NCBI GenBank assembly: GCA_050747745.1
Contig: JBOGKM010000109.1
Location: 120,689 to 184,688, forward strand
Source: SCQP01 sp050747745
GTDB lineage: Bacteria > Acidobacteriota > Terriglobia > Terriglobales > SCQP01
Reading direction: 5' to 3'
DNA length: 64,000 nucleotides
In this document: one piece after another, positions 52,307-60,776 of the stretch
How positions within the stretch are numbered: the first letter of the stretch is position 1
Layout: each line of letters starts with the position of its first letter
Position numbers and translations under genes: made by a program
The notes under the pieces: generated by a model
The model's input: the letters and a program-made list of their open reading frames with translations, nothing else
What the model was told of the DNA's origin: nothing
The model's database searches: none

Positions 52307-54007
52307 CTAGTATGCCATTGCCGACCCATCCGCCCGTGGATCGGTCTCCGCCATGCGCATCCCGGTTTTCGGGTCCACTTCGATCCCCTCCAGGTCGCAC
52401 CACTGCCGCCCCACTTGGATCGGATAGCCCATCTTCTTCAACAGCGCCAGCGTGTCGGGAGAAAATTGGTCCGGCCCTTCGAAGAACACCGTCGGCGGCA
52501 TCCATTGCTGATGGAAGCGCGGTGCGTCGCCTGCCTGCTGGATGTTCAGCCCGAAATCCAGCACATCCGTGAGCGCCTCGAACACCGTGGTGATGATGCG
52601 CGGCCCTCCCGGCGATCCCAGCGACAGCAGCAGCGTGCCGTTTTTCGTCACCATCGTCGGTGTCATCGAAGACAGCGGGCGCTTGTAAGGCTCGATGTCG
52701 TTCACCTTGCCTTGTATCAGGTGAAAGCCGTTGGGCACGCCCGGCTTCGAGGTGAAGTCGTCCATCTCGTCGTTCAGCAGAAATCCCAGCTGGTCGGGCG
52801 TCGCCCCGGACCCAAATGCGAAGTTCAGTGTATAGGTCACATCCACCGCGCCCCCTGAAGGATCCACCACGGAATAGTTCGTCGTTTCCGTGTCGCCGTT
52901 CCAGTTGGGCACCGGCCCGGCGCCCACTTCGCTGCTCAGACTCGCTTCTTCCGGCTTCACGCTGGCCCAGCGCTGGGCGGCGTAGTCCGGGCTCAGCAGC
53001 GTCGCCAGTGGCAGTTTATTGAAGTCCGGATCGCCCAGATATTTGGCCCGATCGGCGAACGCCCGCCGCATGGCCTCGATCTCATCGTGCAAGGCCCCGG
53101 CCGAGTCCATCCCGTACCGGGTGAAGTGCGACAGATTTAGCATGTTCAGCATCTCGAAAATCACCACCCCGCCCGACGACGGCGGTGGCGACGAGATCAC
53201 CTGGTATCCGTGGTACTCCATCTCCAGCGGCTTGCGCCACACCGCTTGGTAGTGCGCCAGGTCCGCCCGCGTGATCAGCCCCCCGTGCGCCTGCTCGAAC
53301 GCGGCTAGTTGCTGCGCGATGCGCCCCCGATAAAACGCCGCCGCGCCCCCGCGGGCAATTTCCTTGAGGGTATTGGCCAGCTCCGGCTGTTTAAAAATAT
53401 CACCCGGTTTATAGTAGTTGCCGTCGCGCTGAAAAATACGGCGGCTGTTGGGAAACTCCCCCAGCTTGCGGTTCCCCCGCATCATCGCCGCCTGATGCTC
53501 GTCCAGCGCAAAGCCGTCCTCGGCCAGCCGGATCGCCGGTGCCATGTCCTGCGCCAGGCTGAGCTTGCCCAGCCGTTTCTGCGCCGACGTCAGCCCGGCT
53601 ACGGTTCCGGGTATGCCGCTCGCCAGCATGCCTACCAGGCTGCGGCCCTTCACGATCTTCCCCTGCGCGTTTTGATACATCGTCGGCGTGGCCTGCCCCG
53701 GCGCTTCCTCGCGGAAGTCCACAAAATAACTGTGGCCGTCGGCCTGGCGGATCAGCATAAACCCGCCCCCGCCCAGATTGCCGGCATCGGAATGCGTCAC
53801 CGCCAGCGCAAACCCCACCGCCACCGCCGCATCCACCGCGTTGCCGCCCTCCTTCAGGATCTGGATCCCGGCTTGGGTGGCATGCACTTCCGCGCTCGAC
53901 ACCGCTCCGTGCATCCCCTCGGCGGGCAGGTGGTTCGCCTCTGCCGGCAGCGATAGTGCCGCGGCCACGAGGCAAGCAGTCAGGGTTGCGCTCACTGTCC
54001 TGGTCAT
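52307..54007 (-). CDS. ggt: Gamma-glutamyltranspeptidase
   Basis: 566 aa with signal peptide (VSATLTACLVAAALSLPAEA), so periplasmic or exported. It cleaves itself into two subunits at the catalytic threonine in DTETTNYSVVDPSGGAVDVTYTLN (around residue 376). Other motifs: GGNAVDAAVAVGFAL, NLGGGGFMLI, PPSSGGVVIFEML, and the glycine-rich SLGSPGGPRIITTV near the end. Degrades glutathione-type gamma-glutamyl compounds. Start ATG 54007. Its 3' end faces flhB with a 7-base gap. Confidence 0.95.
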   Translation of the reverse strand: MTRTVSATLTACLVAAALSLPAEANHLPAEGMHGAVSSAEVHATQAGIQILKEGGNAVDAAVAVGFALAVTHSDAGNLGGGGFMLIRQADGHSYFVDFREEAPGQATPTMYQNAQGKIVKGRSLVGMLASGIPGTVAGLTSAQKRLGKLSLAQDMAPAIRLAEDGFALDEHQAAMMRGNRKLGEFPNSRRIFQRDGNYYKPGDIFKQPELANTLKEIARGGAAAFYRGRIAQQLAAFEQAHGGLITRADLAHYQAVWRKPLEMEYHGYQVISSPPPSSGGVVIFEMLNMLNLSHFTRYGMDSAGALHDEIEAMRRAFADRAKYLGDPDFNKLPLATLLSPDYAAQRWASVKPEEASLSSEVGAGPVPNWNGDTETTNYSVVDPSGGAVDVTYTLNFAFGSGATPDQLGFLLNDEMDDFTSKPGVPNGFHLIQGKVNDIEPYKRPLSSMTPTMVTKNGTLLLSLGSPGGPRIITTVFEALTDVLDFGLNIQQAGDAPRFHQQWMPPTVFFEGPDQFSPDTLALLKKMGYPIQVGRQWCDLEGIEVDPKTGMRMAETDPRADGSAMAY

Positions 54008-54058
54008 AGCGCCTTCATGATAGCGGAAACCCGCTGCTTGTGCCCGGCCTTCGCGCAT

Positions 54059-54169
54059 GGCGGCAGGGCCCGGGTTGCCCCAGCGGCTTGGGACAAGATC
54101 CCGCCCGCGGGCTGGGGTGGTCGCATTTCGGAACGGCGGGGAGCCTCCTACAAGAGGTGGCCGTGCCAC
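54059..54169 (+). repeat. Dispersed intergenic repeat, long copy
   Basis: GGCGGCAGGGCCCGGGTTGC, CCCAGCGGCTTGGG, then ATTTCGGAACG, and finally CAAGAGGTGGCCGTGCCAC at 54151-54169. The first part is the best match to the copy behind xseB; the last recurs at 55918 and 60740. It fills most of the 162-base gap between ggt and the Spy-like gene. Confidence 0.55.
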
Positions 54170-54649
54170 TCAGCGATGCTGTGGTACTTGGGCTTTGGGC
54201 GTGTCGGCCGCGTTGGCGGCGCTTTCGCATGGCACCGGCGACAGCACCGCCGGCCGTTCGTTGATGGGGTACTCGGCATCCACATGCCGCACGATCGCGT
54301 CAAAGTGCCGTCGCTGCGATGGGTTCAGGATCGCCCGCAGTTGATCCCGGTCGCGTTGCCGCACCGCATCGAATTGCGGCGCCAGCCGCAGCTCCAGTTG
54401 GTGGTAACTCCCGATCGTGTACCGCAGCACCTGGTCCACCTGGGCCTCCTGCTGGTTGGAAAGGTGCAGCCGCCGCCCCATTTCCGCCGCGATCAGCCGG
54501 TGCTGGCGGATGTCATACTCGCTCAGCGGATGCTGATGCATCCAATAGTGCTCCACCAGGTTCATGCACGTGCCCCCCAGCAGCAGTCCGCTGACGAAGA
54601 TCAGGGCAATAAACGTGGTCGCGCGTCGGTTGCGGTGCAGCGGGTCCAT
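54170..54649 (-). CDS. Membrane-anchored Spy/CpxP-like protein
   Basis: 159 aa. One N-terminal transmembrane segment (TTFIALIFVSGLLLGGTCM, about 11-29), so most of the protein lies in the periplasm. The rest is helical, with a CpxP/Spy/heavy-metal-resistance-like pattern: LHLSNQQEAQVDQVL, ELRLAPQFDAVRQRDRDQLRAILNP and QRRHFDAIV. The C-terminus is low complexity. Such proteins bind unfolded proteins or metals and work with envelope-stress systems, which fits its place in an ECF sigma operon. Start ATG 54649, 11 bases after the anti-sigma gene. Confidence 0.78.
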   Translation of the reverse strand: MDPLHRNRRATTFIALIFVSGLLLGGTCMNLVEHYWMHQHPLSEYDIRQHRLIAAEMGRRLHLSNQQEAQVDQVLRYTIGSYHQLELRLAPQFDAVRQRDRDQLRAILNPSQRRHFDAIVRHVDAEYPINERPAVLSPVPCESAANAADTPKAQVPQHR

Positions 54650-54660
54650 GCTGGTTTCCC

Positions 54661-55131
54661 TCACGGGTTCATCAGGTTTTCCATCGCGTCGGCCAGTTGC
54701 GGTCGCACGTGCGAGTCCACCGGATGGTTCGGATTGATGTGCGGCACGTCCAGTACCATCGCCTCGTCTGCATTCGGCGTCTCCACCTGGTGCATGTCGT
54801 AGACGAACGCCCCCAGTGCCATCGCGAACAGCACCCCCGCCAGCACCACATGCCGCCAGCGGATTTCGGCCCGCCGCCACCTCGGCTCCAGCCCCTCGAT
54901 GCGCGCCCGCAGCCGCGCGTAAAAGTTCGGATCGGCTGGCGGTTCGCCGCTGCGCTGCAACGGCGCTAGCAGCTTGCGGCTGCGCGCCGCCACCGTCCAC
55001 CTTTGCCCGCACCGGCGGCACTGCTCCACGTGCGGACCCAACGCCTCCGGCGGGCTGGCCGCGGCCGGGCCGGGATGGCCGTCCAGATAGTCCTCCATCC
55101 CCCGCACCCAATCACGGCACCGCTGGCCCAT
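54661..55131 (-). CDS. Zinc-type anti-sigma factor, membrane anchored
   Basis: 156 aa from ATG 55131 (a second ATG at 55098 is possible). The N-terminal cytoplasmic part holds HVEQCRRC, the HxxxCxxC zinc motif of ZAS-type anti-sigma factors. A single transmembrane helix follows (HVVLAGVLFAMALGAFVYDM, about 93-112), then a short periplasmic tail. It should hold the ECF sigma factor encoded 28 bases upstream until an envelope signal releases it. Confidence 0.85.
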   Translation of the reverse strand: MGQRCRDWVRGMEDYLDGHPGPAAASPPEALGPHVEQCRRCGQRWTVAARSRKLLAPLQRSGEPPADPNFYARLRARIEGLEPRWRRAEIRWRHVVLAGVLFAMALGAFVYDMHQVETPNADEAMVLDVPHINPNHPVDSHVRPQLADAMENLMNP

Positions 55132-55159
55132 GCTCCAATGACCGATACCCGGCAACGCC

Positions 55160-55813
55160 CTAAACCCGCTTCCTCCGTAAAGCCGCCAGCAGCGCTTTGC
55201 GCGCGCGAAACAGGCGCACTTTGACGGTATTTTCATTAAGCCCCACGATCGCCGCCACTTCCCGCACCCCGTACCCTTCCACTTCCTTCAGCACCAGCAG
55301 CACCCGGTCCTCGCTTTTCACCCGCTCCAGCAGCTTGCCCGCCAGGTCGCGCAATTCCACCTGCCGCGCCAATGATGGCAGCCCCGCCTGTCCACGCACA
55401 TCCAGGTTTTCCACCCAGGCAGCTTCCTGTTCCGACAGGTCGGCCAGGATGGTCGAGGGCCTGACCTTTTGCTTGCGCAAATGGTCCAGGCACTCGTTCA
55501 CCGTGATTTTGTAAATCCAGGTCGACACTGCCGACTGGAAGTTGAACCGGTCCAGCGCGAAATAGACCTTGGTAAACACCTGCTGCGCCACGTCGTCGCA
55601 ATCATTGGACCGGCGCAGGATCCCCCGCACCACCGCGCTTACGCGCGGCTGATACCGCTGCACCAACTCCTCGAAGGCGCCTTCCTGGCGTTGTTGGCAG
55701 CGCCGCAGCAGCCGAGCCTGCCCTTCCTGCTCGGGTGCCGCGCTGATCACGGCGTCTTGAACCGCAGTCAAGACGGGCAGCACGGCTTCCATATCTTCTC
55801 CGACGTGCCTCAT
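55160..55813 (-). CDS. ECF-type RNA polymerase sigma factor
   Basis: 217 aa. Region 2 (FEELVQRYQPRVSAVVRGIL, DCDDVAQQVFTKVYFALDRF, then STWIYKITVNECLDHLRK) recognises the -10 and melts DNA. Region 4 (VREVAAIVGLNENTVKVRLFRARKALLAAL) binds the -35. RpoE-like. First gene of a three-gene unit with its anti-sigma factor and the Spy-like protein, a likely envelope-stress response. No autoregulatory promoter could be assigned. Confidence 0.93.
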   Translation of the reverse strand: MRHVGEDMEAVLPVLTAVQDAVISAAPEQEGQARLLRRCQQRQEGAFEELVQRYQPRVSAVVRGILRRSNDCDDVAQQVFTKVYFALDRFNFQSAVSTWIYKITVNECLDHLRKQKVRPSTILADLSEQEAAWVENLDVRGQAGLPSLARQVELRDLAGKLLERVKSEDRVLLVLKEVEGYGVREVAAIVGLNENTVKVRLFRARKALLAALRRKRV

Positions 55814-55888
55814 TCCGGCTTCGTTTCGCCTCCGGAAAAAGAATTTCCGGTGTACTTCCGGGGCAGCTTCTGCGGCTATTGTAGCGCA

Positions 55889-55937
55889 GCCCGCGACCGG
55901 GACCGAGCCGCCCCAGCGTCTGAGGCGGCTGTGCCAC
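55889..55937 (+). repeat. Dispersed intergenic repeat, partial copy
   Basis: CCGGGACCGAGCCGCCCCAGCG followed by GTCTGAGGCGGCTGTGCCAC, ending 3 bases before the guaA stop. The CCCCAGCG and AGGCGGCTGTGCCAC parts match the copy at 54059-54169. CCGCC and GGCGG can pair, so it may act as a transcription stop for guaA. Otherwise the gap is empty. Confidence 0.5.
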
Positions 55938-55939
55938 GC

Positions 55940-57481
55940 CTATTCCCACTCTATGGTCGCTGGTGGCTTGGAGCTTATATCATAGACAACGCGGTTGATG
56001 CCGGGCACTTCGTTGACTATCCGGCTGGAAATCGCCCCCAATACTTCATAGGGCAGCGCCGCCCAGTCTGCCGTCATCCCATCCTCGGAATGCACGGCGC
56101 GCAGCGCGCACGTCAGTCCGTACGTGCGCCGATCGCCCATCACCCCCACCGTTCGCACCGGCAGCAGCACCGTGAATGACTGCCAAAGCTGGTTGTACAG
56201 TCCCGCGCGCCCGATTTCCTCGCTCGCGATGGCATCGGCGGCGCGCAGCAGTTCTAGTTTTTCCCCGGTGATTTCTCCCAGGATACGCACCCCCAGCCCG
56301 GGGCCGGGAAACGGCTGCCGCTGCAATAGCTCCGCATCCAGCCCGAGGTCGGCGCCCACCCGCCGCACTTCATCCTTGAACAGCTCCCGCAGCGGCTCGA
56401 TCAGCTTCAGTCGCATCTGCTCAGGCAGCCCCCCGACATTGTGGTGGCTTTTGATGACCGCCGAGGGCCCATGCACCGATACCGATTCGATGACGTCGGG
56501 ATACAGCGTGCCCTGCACCAGAAAATCGGCATGCTGGCGCCTTGCTTCGGGCTCGAACACTTCAATGAATGTACGCCCGATGATTTTCCGCTTCTGTTCC
56601 GGCTCCGTCACCCCCGCCAGGGCGCCGAGAAAGCGCTGGCTCGCGTCGAGCGCCACCACGTGCAGACCCATGCGCTCGCGCAGCATCTGCTGGACCTGCT
56701 CGAACTCGTTGCGCCGCAGCAAACCGTTGTTCACGAAGACACAGGTTAGCCGCTCGCCCAGCGCCCGTTGCACCAGCGCCGCGGCCACGCTCGAGTCCAC
56801 CCCGCCGCTGAGCGCGCAGATGGCCCGCGCTTCCGGCCCCACTTGCTCCCGGATTCCCTCCACCTGCTGCGCCACCAACGATTGCGGCGTCCAGTCGCGC
56901 TTCAGTCCGCACAGATCGGCGAAGCGCCCCAGCAGCTCCGCCCCCCGTGCCGTGTGCTGCACTTCCGGATGAAACTGCACCGCCCACATCCGCCGCGCCG
57001 GATCCGCGATGGCGGCCAGCGCGTTGGCGCTGCGTGCGCTTTCGCGGAAGCCGTCGGGAAGCTGCTGCGCCGCATCCCCGTGCGACATCCACACCGTCTG
57101 CGTGGCCGCTTCCCCTGCGAACAGCGGATCGCTGCCGTCGCTGCGAATTTCGGCGCGTCCAAACTCGTGCCGCGAAGCGTTCTCCACCGTGCCGCCCAGC
57201 GTATCCACCATGAGCTGCAATCCGTAACAAATGCCGAGAATCGGTATCCCCGCCTTCCAGACTTCAGGCGCGCAGCGCGGCGCCTCGGCGGCATACACCG
57301 AAGCCGGACCGCCGGAAAGGATCAGTCCCGCCGGATGCTCGCCCGCGATCCGCTCCCAGCTCGCGTTGTACGGCAGCAGCAGGCTGTACACGCCCAGCTC
57401 CCGCAGCCGTCGCGCGATCAGCTGCGTGTACTGGCCGCCGAAGTCCAGCACCACGATCGTTGCTTGCGTGCTCTCCCTCAT
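55940..57481 (-). CDS. guaA: GMP synthase (glutamine-hydrolysing)
   Basis: 513 aa. Converts XMP to GMP. N-terminal class I glutamine amidotransferase (7-195) with catalytic Cys85 in GICYGLQLM and the QFHPEV histidine. ATP pyrophosphatase domain with P-loop ALSGGVDSSVAA (around 230). C-terminal dimerisation domain with PFPGPGLGVRILGEIT and the end GINRVVYDISSKPPATIEWE. The start overlaps the leuS stop by 4 bases. Confidence 0.97.
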   Translation of the reverse strand: MRESTQATIVVLDFGGQYTQLIARRLRELGVYSLLLPYNASWERIAGEHPAGLILSGGPASVYAAEAPRCAPEVWKAGIPILGICYGLQLMVDTLGGTVENASRHEFGRAEIRSDGSDPLFAGEAATQTVWMSHGDAAQQLPDGFRESARSANALAAIADPARRMWAVQFHPEVQHTARGAELLGRFADLCGLKRDWTPQSLVAQQVEGIREQVGPEARAICALSGGVDSSVAAALVQRALGERLTCVFVNNGLLRRNEFEQVQQMLRERMGLHVVALDASQRFLGALAGVTEPEQKRKIIGRTFIEVFEPEARRQHADFLVQGTLYPDVIESVSVHGPSAVIKSHHNVGGLPEQMRLKLIEPLRELFKDEVRRVGADLGLDAELLQRQPFPGPGLGVRILGEITGEKLELLRAADAIASEEIGRAGLYNQLWQSFTVLLPVRTVGVMGDRRTYGLTCALRAVHSEDGMTADWAALPYEVLGAISSRIVNEVPGINRVVYDISSKPPATIEWE

Positions 57482-59898
57482 AGCACGAAATTCACCAGCC
57501 GCCCCGCCACCACCACCACCTGCCGCGTCTGCCTCCCCGCCAGCATCGGTGCGATATTGCCGTGGCGGCGCGCCTGTGCTTCCAGCTCCTCTTGGCTGGC
57601 GTCCGGGGATGCGCTCAGCCGCGCCCGCAGCTTTCCGTTCACCTGCACCACGATTTCTACCATCTCCTCCCGCGCCAGCTCGGCGTCAAATGCCGGCCAG
57701 CTCTGCCGCGCGATCTGCCCTTCCCGCCCGCTCCGCTGCCACAGCTCCTGCGCCAGAAACGGTGCCAACGGCGCCAGCATCATCAGCAGCAGCCGTCCCA
57801 GTTCGCTGCGCCCCTCGCCTGACAGCTCCGCTTCCGCCCCATACAGCGCATTCACCAGCTCCATCAGTGCCGCGATCGAGGTGTTGAAATGCCAGCGCCG
57901 CTCGAAATCCTGGGTCATGCGCCGCAGCGTCTGGTGCGCCTTGCGCAGCAGCTCCGTATCCGCCCCGCCGCCGCCCCCCGCTGCCGGCCGCAGCATCCAC
58001 CGCCACACCCGCCCCAGAAAACGGTGTATCCCTTCCACCCCTTGATCGCTCCAGTCAAAATCCTTTTCCGGCGGCGCGGCAAACAGCACGTACATGCGCG
58101 TGGCGTCGCCGCCGTAGCGCTCGATCATCTCTTCCGGATCCACCACGTTGCCCTTCGATTTCGACATCTTGGCGCCATGGCGGGTGATCATCCCCTGGGT
58201 GAACAGCCGCTGGATGGGCTCGTCCAGTTGGCACAACCCCAAGTCGCGCAGCACCTTGGTGAAAAATCGGCTGTAAATCAGGTGCAGGATGGCGTGCTCG
58301 ATCCCCCCAATGTACTGATCCACCGGCAGCCAGCGCGCCACCGCCGCCGCCGCGAACGGCCGCTCCCCCTCCTGCGGGCTGGTGTAGCGGTAAAAATACC
58401 AGGACGAGTCCACGAACGTATCCATCGTGTCCGACTCCCGCCGCGCCCTCCCGCCGCACCTGGGGCAGCGCGTCTGTGCGAACGCCGCATCCGCCGCCAG
58501 CGGCGACTCGCCCTCGCCGGTAAGCTCCACCTGCTCGGGCAGCAGCACCGGCAGTTGTTCGTCCGGTACCGCGACCATGCCGCACTTCTCGCAGTAGAGC
58601 ACGGGAATGGGTGTGCCCCAGAACCGTTGCCGCGAAATGCCCCAGTCCTGAAGTCGATAGCTCACCGCCGCTTTCCCGAACCCTCCGGCTTCGGCCTCCG
58701 CCAGCATCGTGCCGAGCGCGGCGCGATTGTTCATGCCGCTATAGCGGCCGCAGTTCACCAGCCTCCCGTCGCTTTCGCTGGCCGCGGTCTGGGGCTCGGC
58801 CAGACCCTCCGGCGGCACCACCACCGCCCGGATCGGAAGCTGGTATTTGCGGCAAAAATCGAAGTCGCGCTGATCGTGTGCCGGCACCGCCATCACCGCG
58901 CCCGTGCCGTAGCCCATCAGCACGAAATTCGCCGTCCAGATCGGCAGTCGCTCGCCGTTGAACGGATTCAGCGCGTACTGGCCGGTGAAAAAGCCTTCCT
59001 TCTCCGGTTCCTCCCCCGGCGCCAAGTGCGGCAGCCGGTGGTGCAGCGCCTGCGCCCGCGCCATCCCCTCCTCGCCCATCAGCGACGGCAGCGCCGGATG
59101 CTCCGGCGCCAGCACGATGGCGCTGGCCCCAAAGATCGTGTCCAGCCGCGTGGTGAACACCCGCAACGGCGCCCCGCCTCCGGCGCGCGCGAACTCCACC
59201 TCCACCCCTTCGCTCCGCCCAATCCAGTTGCGCTGCATGGTGCGCACCCGCTCCGGCCATCCCTCCAGCAGCTCCAGATCCCGCAGCAGTTCTTCCGCGT
59301 AGGCGCTGATGCGGAAATACCACTGGCTCAGCTCGCGCTGCTCCACCGCCGTGTCCTCGTGCCGCCAGCAGTACCCGCCCGCCGCCTGCTCGTTCGCCAG
59401 CACCGTGGCGCACTTCGGGCACCAGTTCACCAGCCCTTTTTTGCGGTACGCCAGACCCTTTTCCCAAAAGCGCAGAAACAGCCACTGGTTCCACCGATAG
59501 AATTCCGGCAGGCACGTGGTCACCTCGCGCTCCCAGTCATAGCTGAAACCGAAGCGCTGATCCTGGCGCTTCATGTGCGCGATGTTGGCCAGCGTCCAGG
59601 TGCGCGGGTGGGTATGGTTTTTGATGGCGGCGTTTTCCGCCGGCAACCCGAACGCATCCCAGCCCATGGGATGGAGCACGTCGTAGCCTCGCATCCACAG
59701 AAACCGCGCCAGCGCGTCCCCGATGGCGTAATTGCGCACGTGCCCCATGTGCAGCGCGCCGCTGGGGTAGGGCAGCATCTCCAGCACGTAATACTTGGGG
59801 CCGCCGCGGTTCGCGCCCCGAAAGGGATTTTCCCGCGCCCAGCGCTCCGCCCATTGCGGCTCGAAGCGGGTGGGTTCGTAGGCGGCCGGATCGTCCAT
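57478..59898 (-). CDS. leuS: Leucyl-tRNA synthetase
   Basis: 806 aa class I synthetase. HIGH motif in PYPSGALHMGHVRNY (residues 43-57); editing domain in the middle (about 220-400, with the threonine-rich TTRLDTIFGAS); KMSKS in ITRHGAKMSKSKGNVVDPEE (around 580); C-terminal anticodon and tRNA-arm region. Zinc-like cysteine pairs occur at CPKCATV and CPRCGGRA. Paired with guaA in one transcript; starts 11 bases after nfo. Confidence 0.97.
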   Translation of the reverse strand: MDDPAAYEPTRFEPQWAERWARENPFRGANRGGPKYYVLEMLPYPSGALHMGHVRNYAIGDALARFLWMRGYDVLHPMGWDAFGLPAENAAIKNHTHPRTWTLANIAHMKRQDQRFGFSYDWEREVTTCLPEFYRWNQWLFLRFWEKGLAYRKKGLVNWCPKCATVLANEQAAGGYCWRHEDTAVEQRELSQWYFRISAYAEELLRDLELLEGWPERVRTMQRNWIGRSEGVEVEFARAGGGAPLRVFTTRLDTIFGASAIVLAPEHPALPSLMGEEGMARAQALHHRLPHLAPGEEPEKEGFFTGQYALNPFNGERLPIWTANFVLMGYGTGAVMAVPAHDQRDFDFCRKYQLPIRAVVVPPEGLAEPQTAASESDGRLVNCGRYSGMNNRAALGTMLAEAEAGGFGKAAVSYRLQDWGISRQRFWGTPIPVLYCEKCGMVAVPDEQLPVLLPEQVELTGEGESPLAADAAFAQTRCPRCGGRARRESDTMDTFVDSSWYFYRYTSPQEGERPFAAAAVARWLPVDQYIGGIEHAILHLIYSRFFTKVLRDLGLCQLDEPIQRLFTQGMITRHGAKMSKSKGNVVDPEEMIERYGGDATRMYVLFAAPPEKDFDWSDQGVEGIHRFLGRVWRWMLRPAAGGGGGADTELLRKAHQTLRRMTQDFERRWHFNTSIAALMELVNALYGAEAELSGEGRSELGRLLLMMLAPLAPFLAQELWQRSGREGQIARQSWPAFDAELAREEMVEIVVQVNGKLRARLSASPDASQEELEAQARRHGNIAPMLAGRQTRQVVVVAGRLVNFVL

Positions 59899-59909
59899 GG
59901 GTGAATTTC

Positions 59910-60719
59910 TTATTGTGCCAGACGCCGCAGCGCCGCAATGTCGCGCCCCTGCCCGGCCGGCGGCGTTTCCACCAGGAACGCCTTCCCCCGCCAGCGCCGG
60001 TCGTGCAGCAGCCGATGGAAAAACCCCTCCCCCAGTTGCCCCTCGCCGATGTGCGCGTGCCGGTCGTGGTGGCTGCCGCGGGCGGTTTTCGCGTCATTGG
60101 CATGGACCACGGGAGTCCTCCCCACGCCCACCGTGGCGTTCAGCTCGCGCATGGCGGCGGCGTAGCCGCCTTCCGAGACCAAATCATAGCCGGCCGCCCA
60201 GGCGTGGCAGGTGTCCAGGCAGCCGCCCACCGGCAAATCCGCCAGCGCATCCAGGATCGCCGCCCACTCCGCAAAGCTGCTCGCCAGCCGTTGCCCGCCC
60301 CCCGCCATGTTTTCGACCAGCAGTTGCAGCTTGCCCCACGCCAGCCCCGCCGCGGCGGTCTGGATCGAGTTCACGCAGGCCGCCACCGTGCCGCTGCCGG
60401 GATGCAGCACCAGGTAGTCGGCGCCAATGGCCAGCGCCCGCTCCAGTTCCCCGCGCAGCGCCGCCCGCGAGCGTTCTCTCAGCACCGGCTTTTCCCCCGC
60501 GGGGTTGATCAGGTAGTTGGCGTGGACCACCAGCGGCCGCAGTCTTGCCTGCCGCTGCAGCCGCCGCAGGCGGATAGCCTCCCCCGCCGCCACCGGCCGC
60601 GCCCGCCATTGCCGCGGACTGGCGGTGAACACCTGCAGCGTATCCCCGCCAACCGCCCGCGCTCGTTCCACCGCGTTGGCAATTCCCCCGCCGCTGGAAA
60701 CATGGGCGCCAATGCGCAT
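59910..60719 (-). CDS. nfo: Deoxyribonuclease IV (AP endonuclease)
   Basis: 269 aa TIM-barrel, three-zinc endonuclease IV that cuts 5' of abasic sites. Signatures: IGAHVSSGGGIANAV, VVHANYLINPA, LVLHPGSG, LLVENMAG, LDTCHAWAAGYD, VVHANDAKTARGSHHDRHAHIGEGQLGEGFF. Possibly first gene of the nfo-leuS-guaA unit. Divergent from pfkA. Confidence 0.96.
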   Translation of the reverse strand: MRIGAHVSSGGGIANAVERARAVGGDTLQVFTASPRQWRARPVAAGEAIRLRRLQRQARLRPLVVHANYLINPAGEKPVLRERSRAALRGELERALAIGADYLVLHPGSGTVAACVNSIQTAAAGLAWGKLQLLVENMAGGGQRLASSFAEWAAILDALADLPVGGCLDTCHAWAAGYDLVSEGGYAAAMRELNATVGVGRTPVVHANDAKTARGSHHDRHAHIGEGQLGEGFFHRLLHDRRWRGKAFLVETPPAGQGRDIAALRRLAQ

Positions 60720-60731
60720 GCCTCATTGTAT

Positions 60732-60758
60732 CGGCCCGCCAAGAGGCGGCCGTGCAAC
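60732..60758. repeat. Short palindromic intergenic repeat
   Basis: CGGCCCGCCAAGAGGCGGCCG forms a hairpin (CGGC-CGCC / GGCGGCCG around AAGA). Its right half, CAAGAGGCGGCCGTGCAAC, matches 54151-54169 with two changes. It lies in the 57-base divergent gap between nfo and pfkA. Confidence 0.5.
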
Positions 60759-60776
60759 CTCCGGTAAACTTTGTTT

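Noticed and set aside
54008..54169. In-frame N-terminal extension of gamma-glutamyltranspeptidase to 54169
   Set aside because: The extension would cover the intergenic repeat and place the clear signal peptide 55 residues inside the protein.
57889..59904. A 671-codon open frame on the plus strand opposite leuS
   Set aside because: Antisense to a complete leucyl-tRNA synthetase; composition rich in Arg, His and Pro as expected for a shadow frame.
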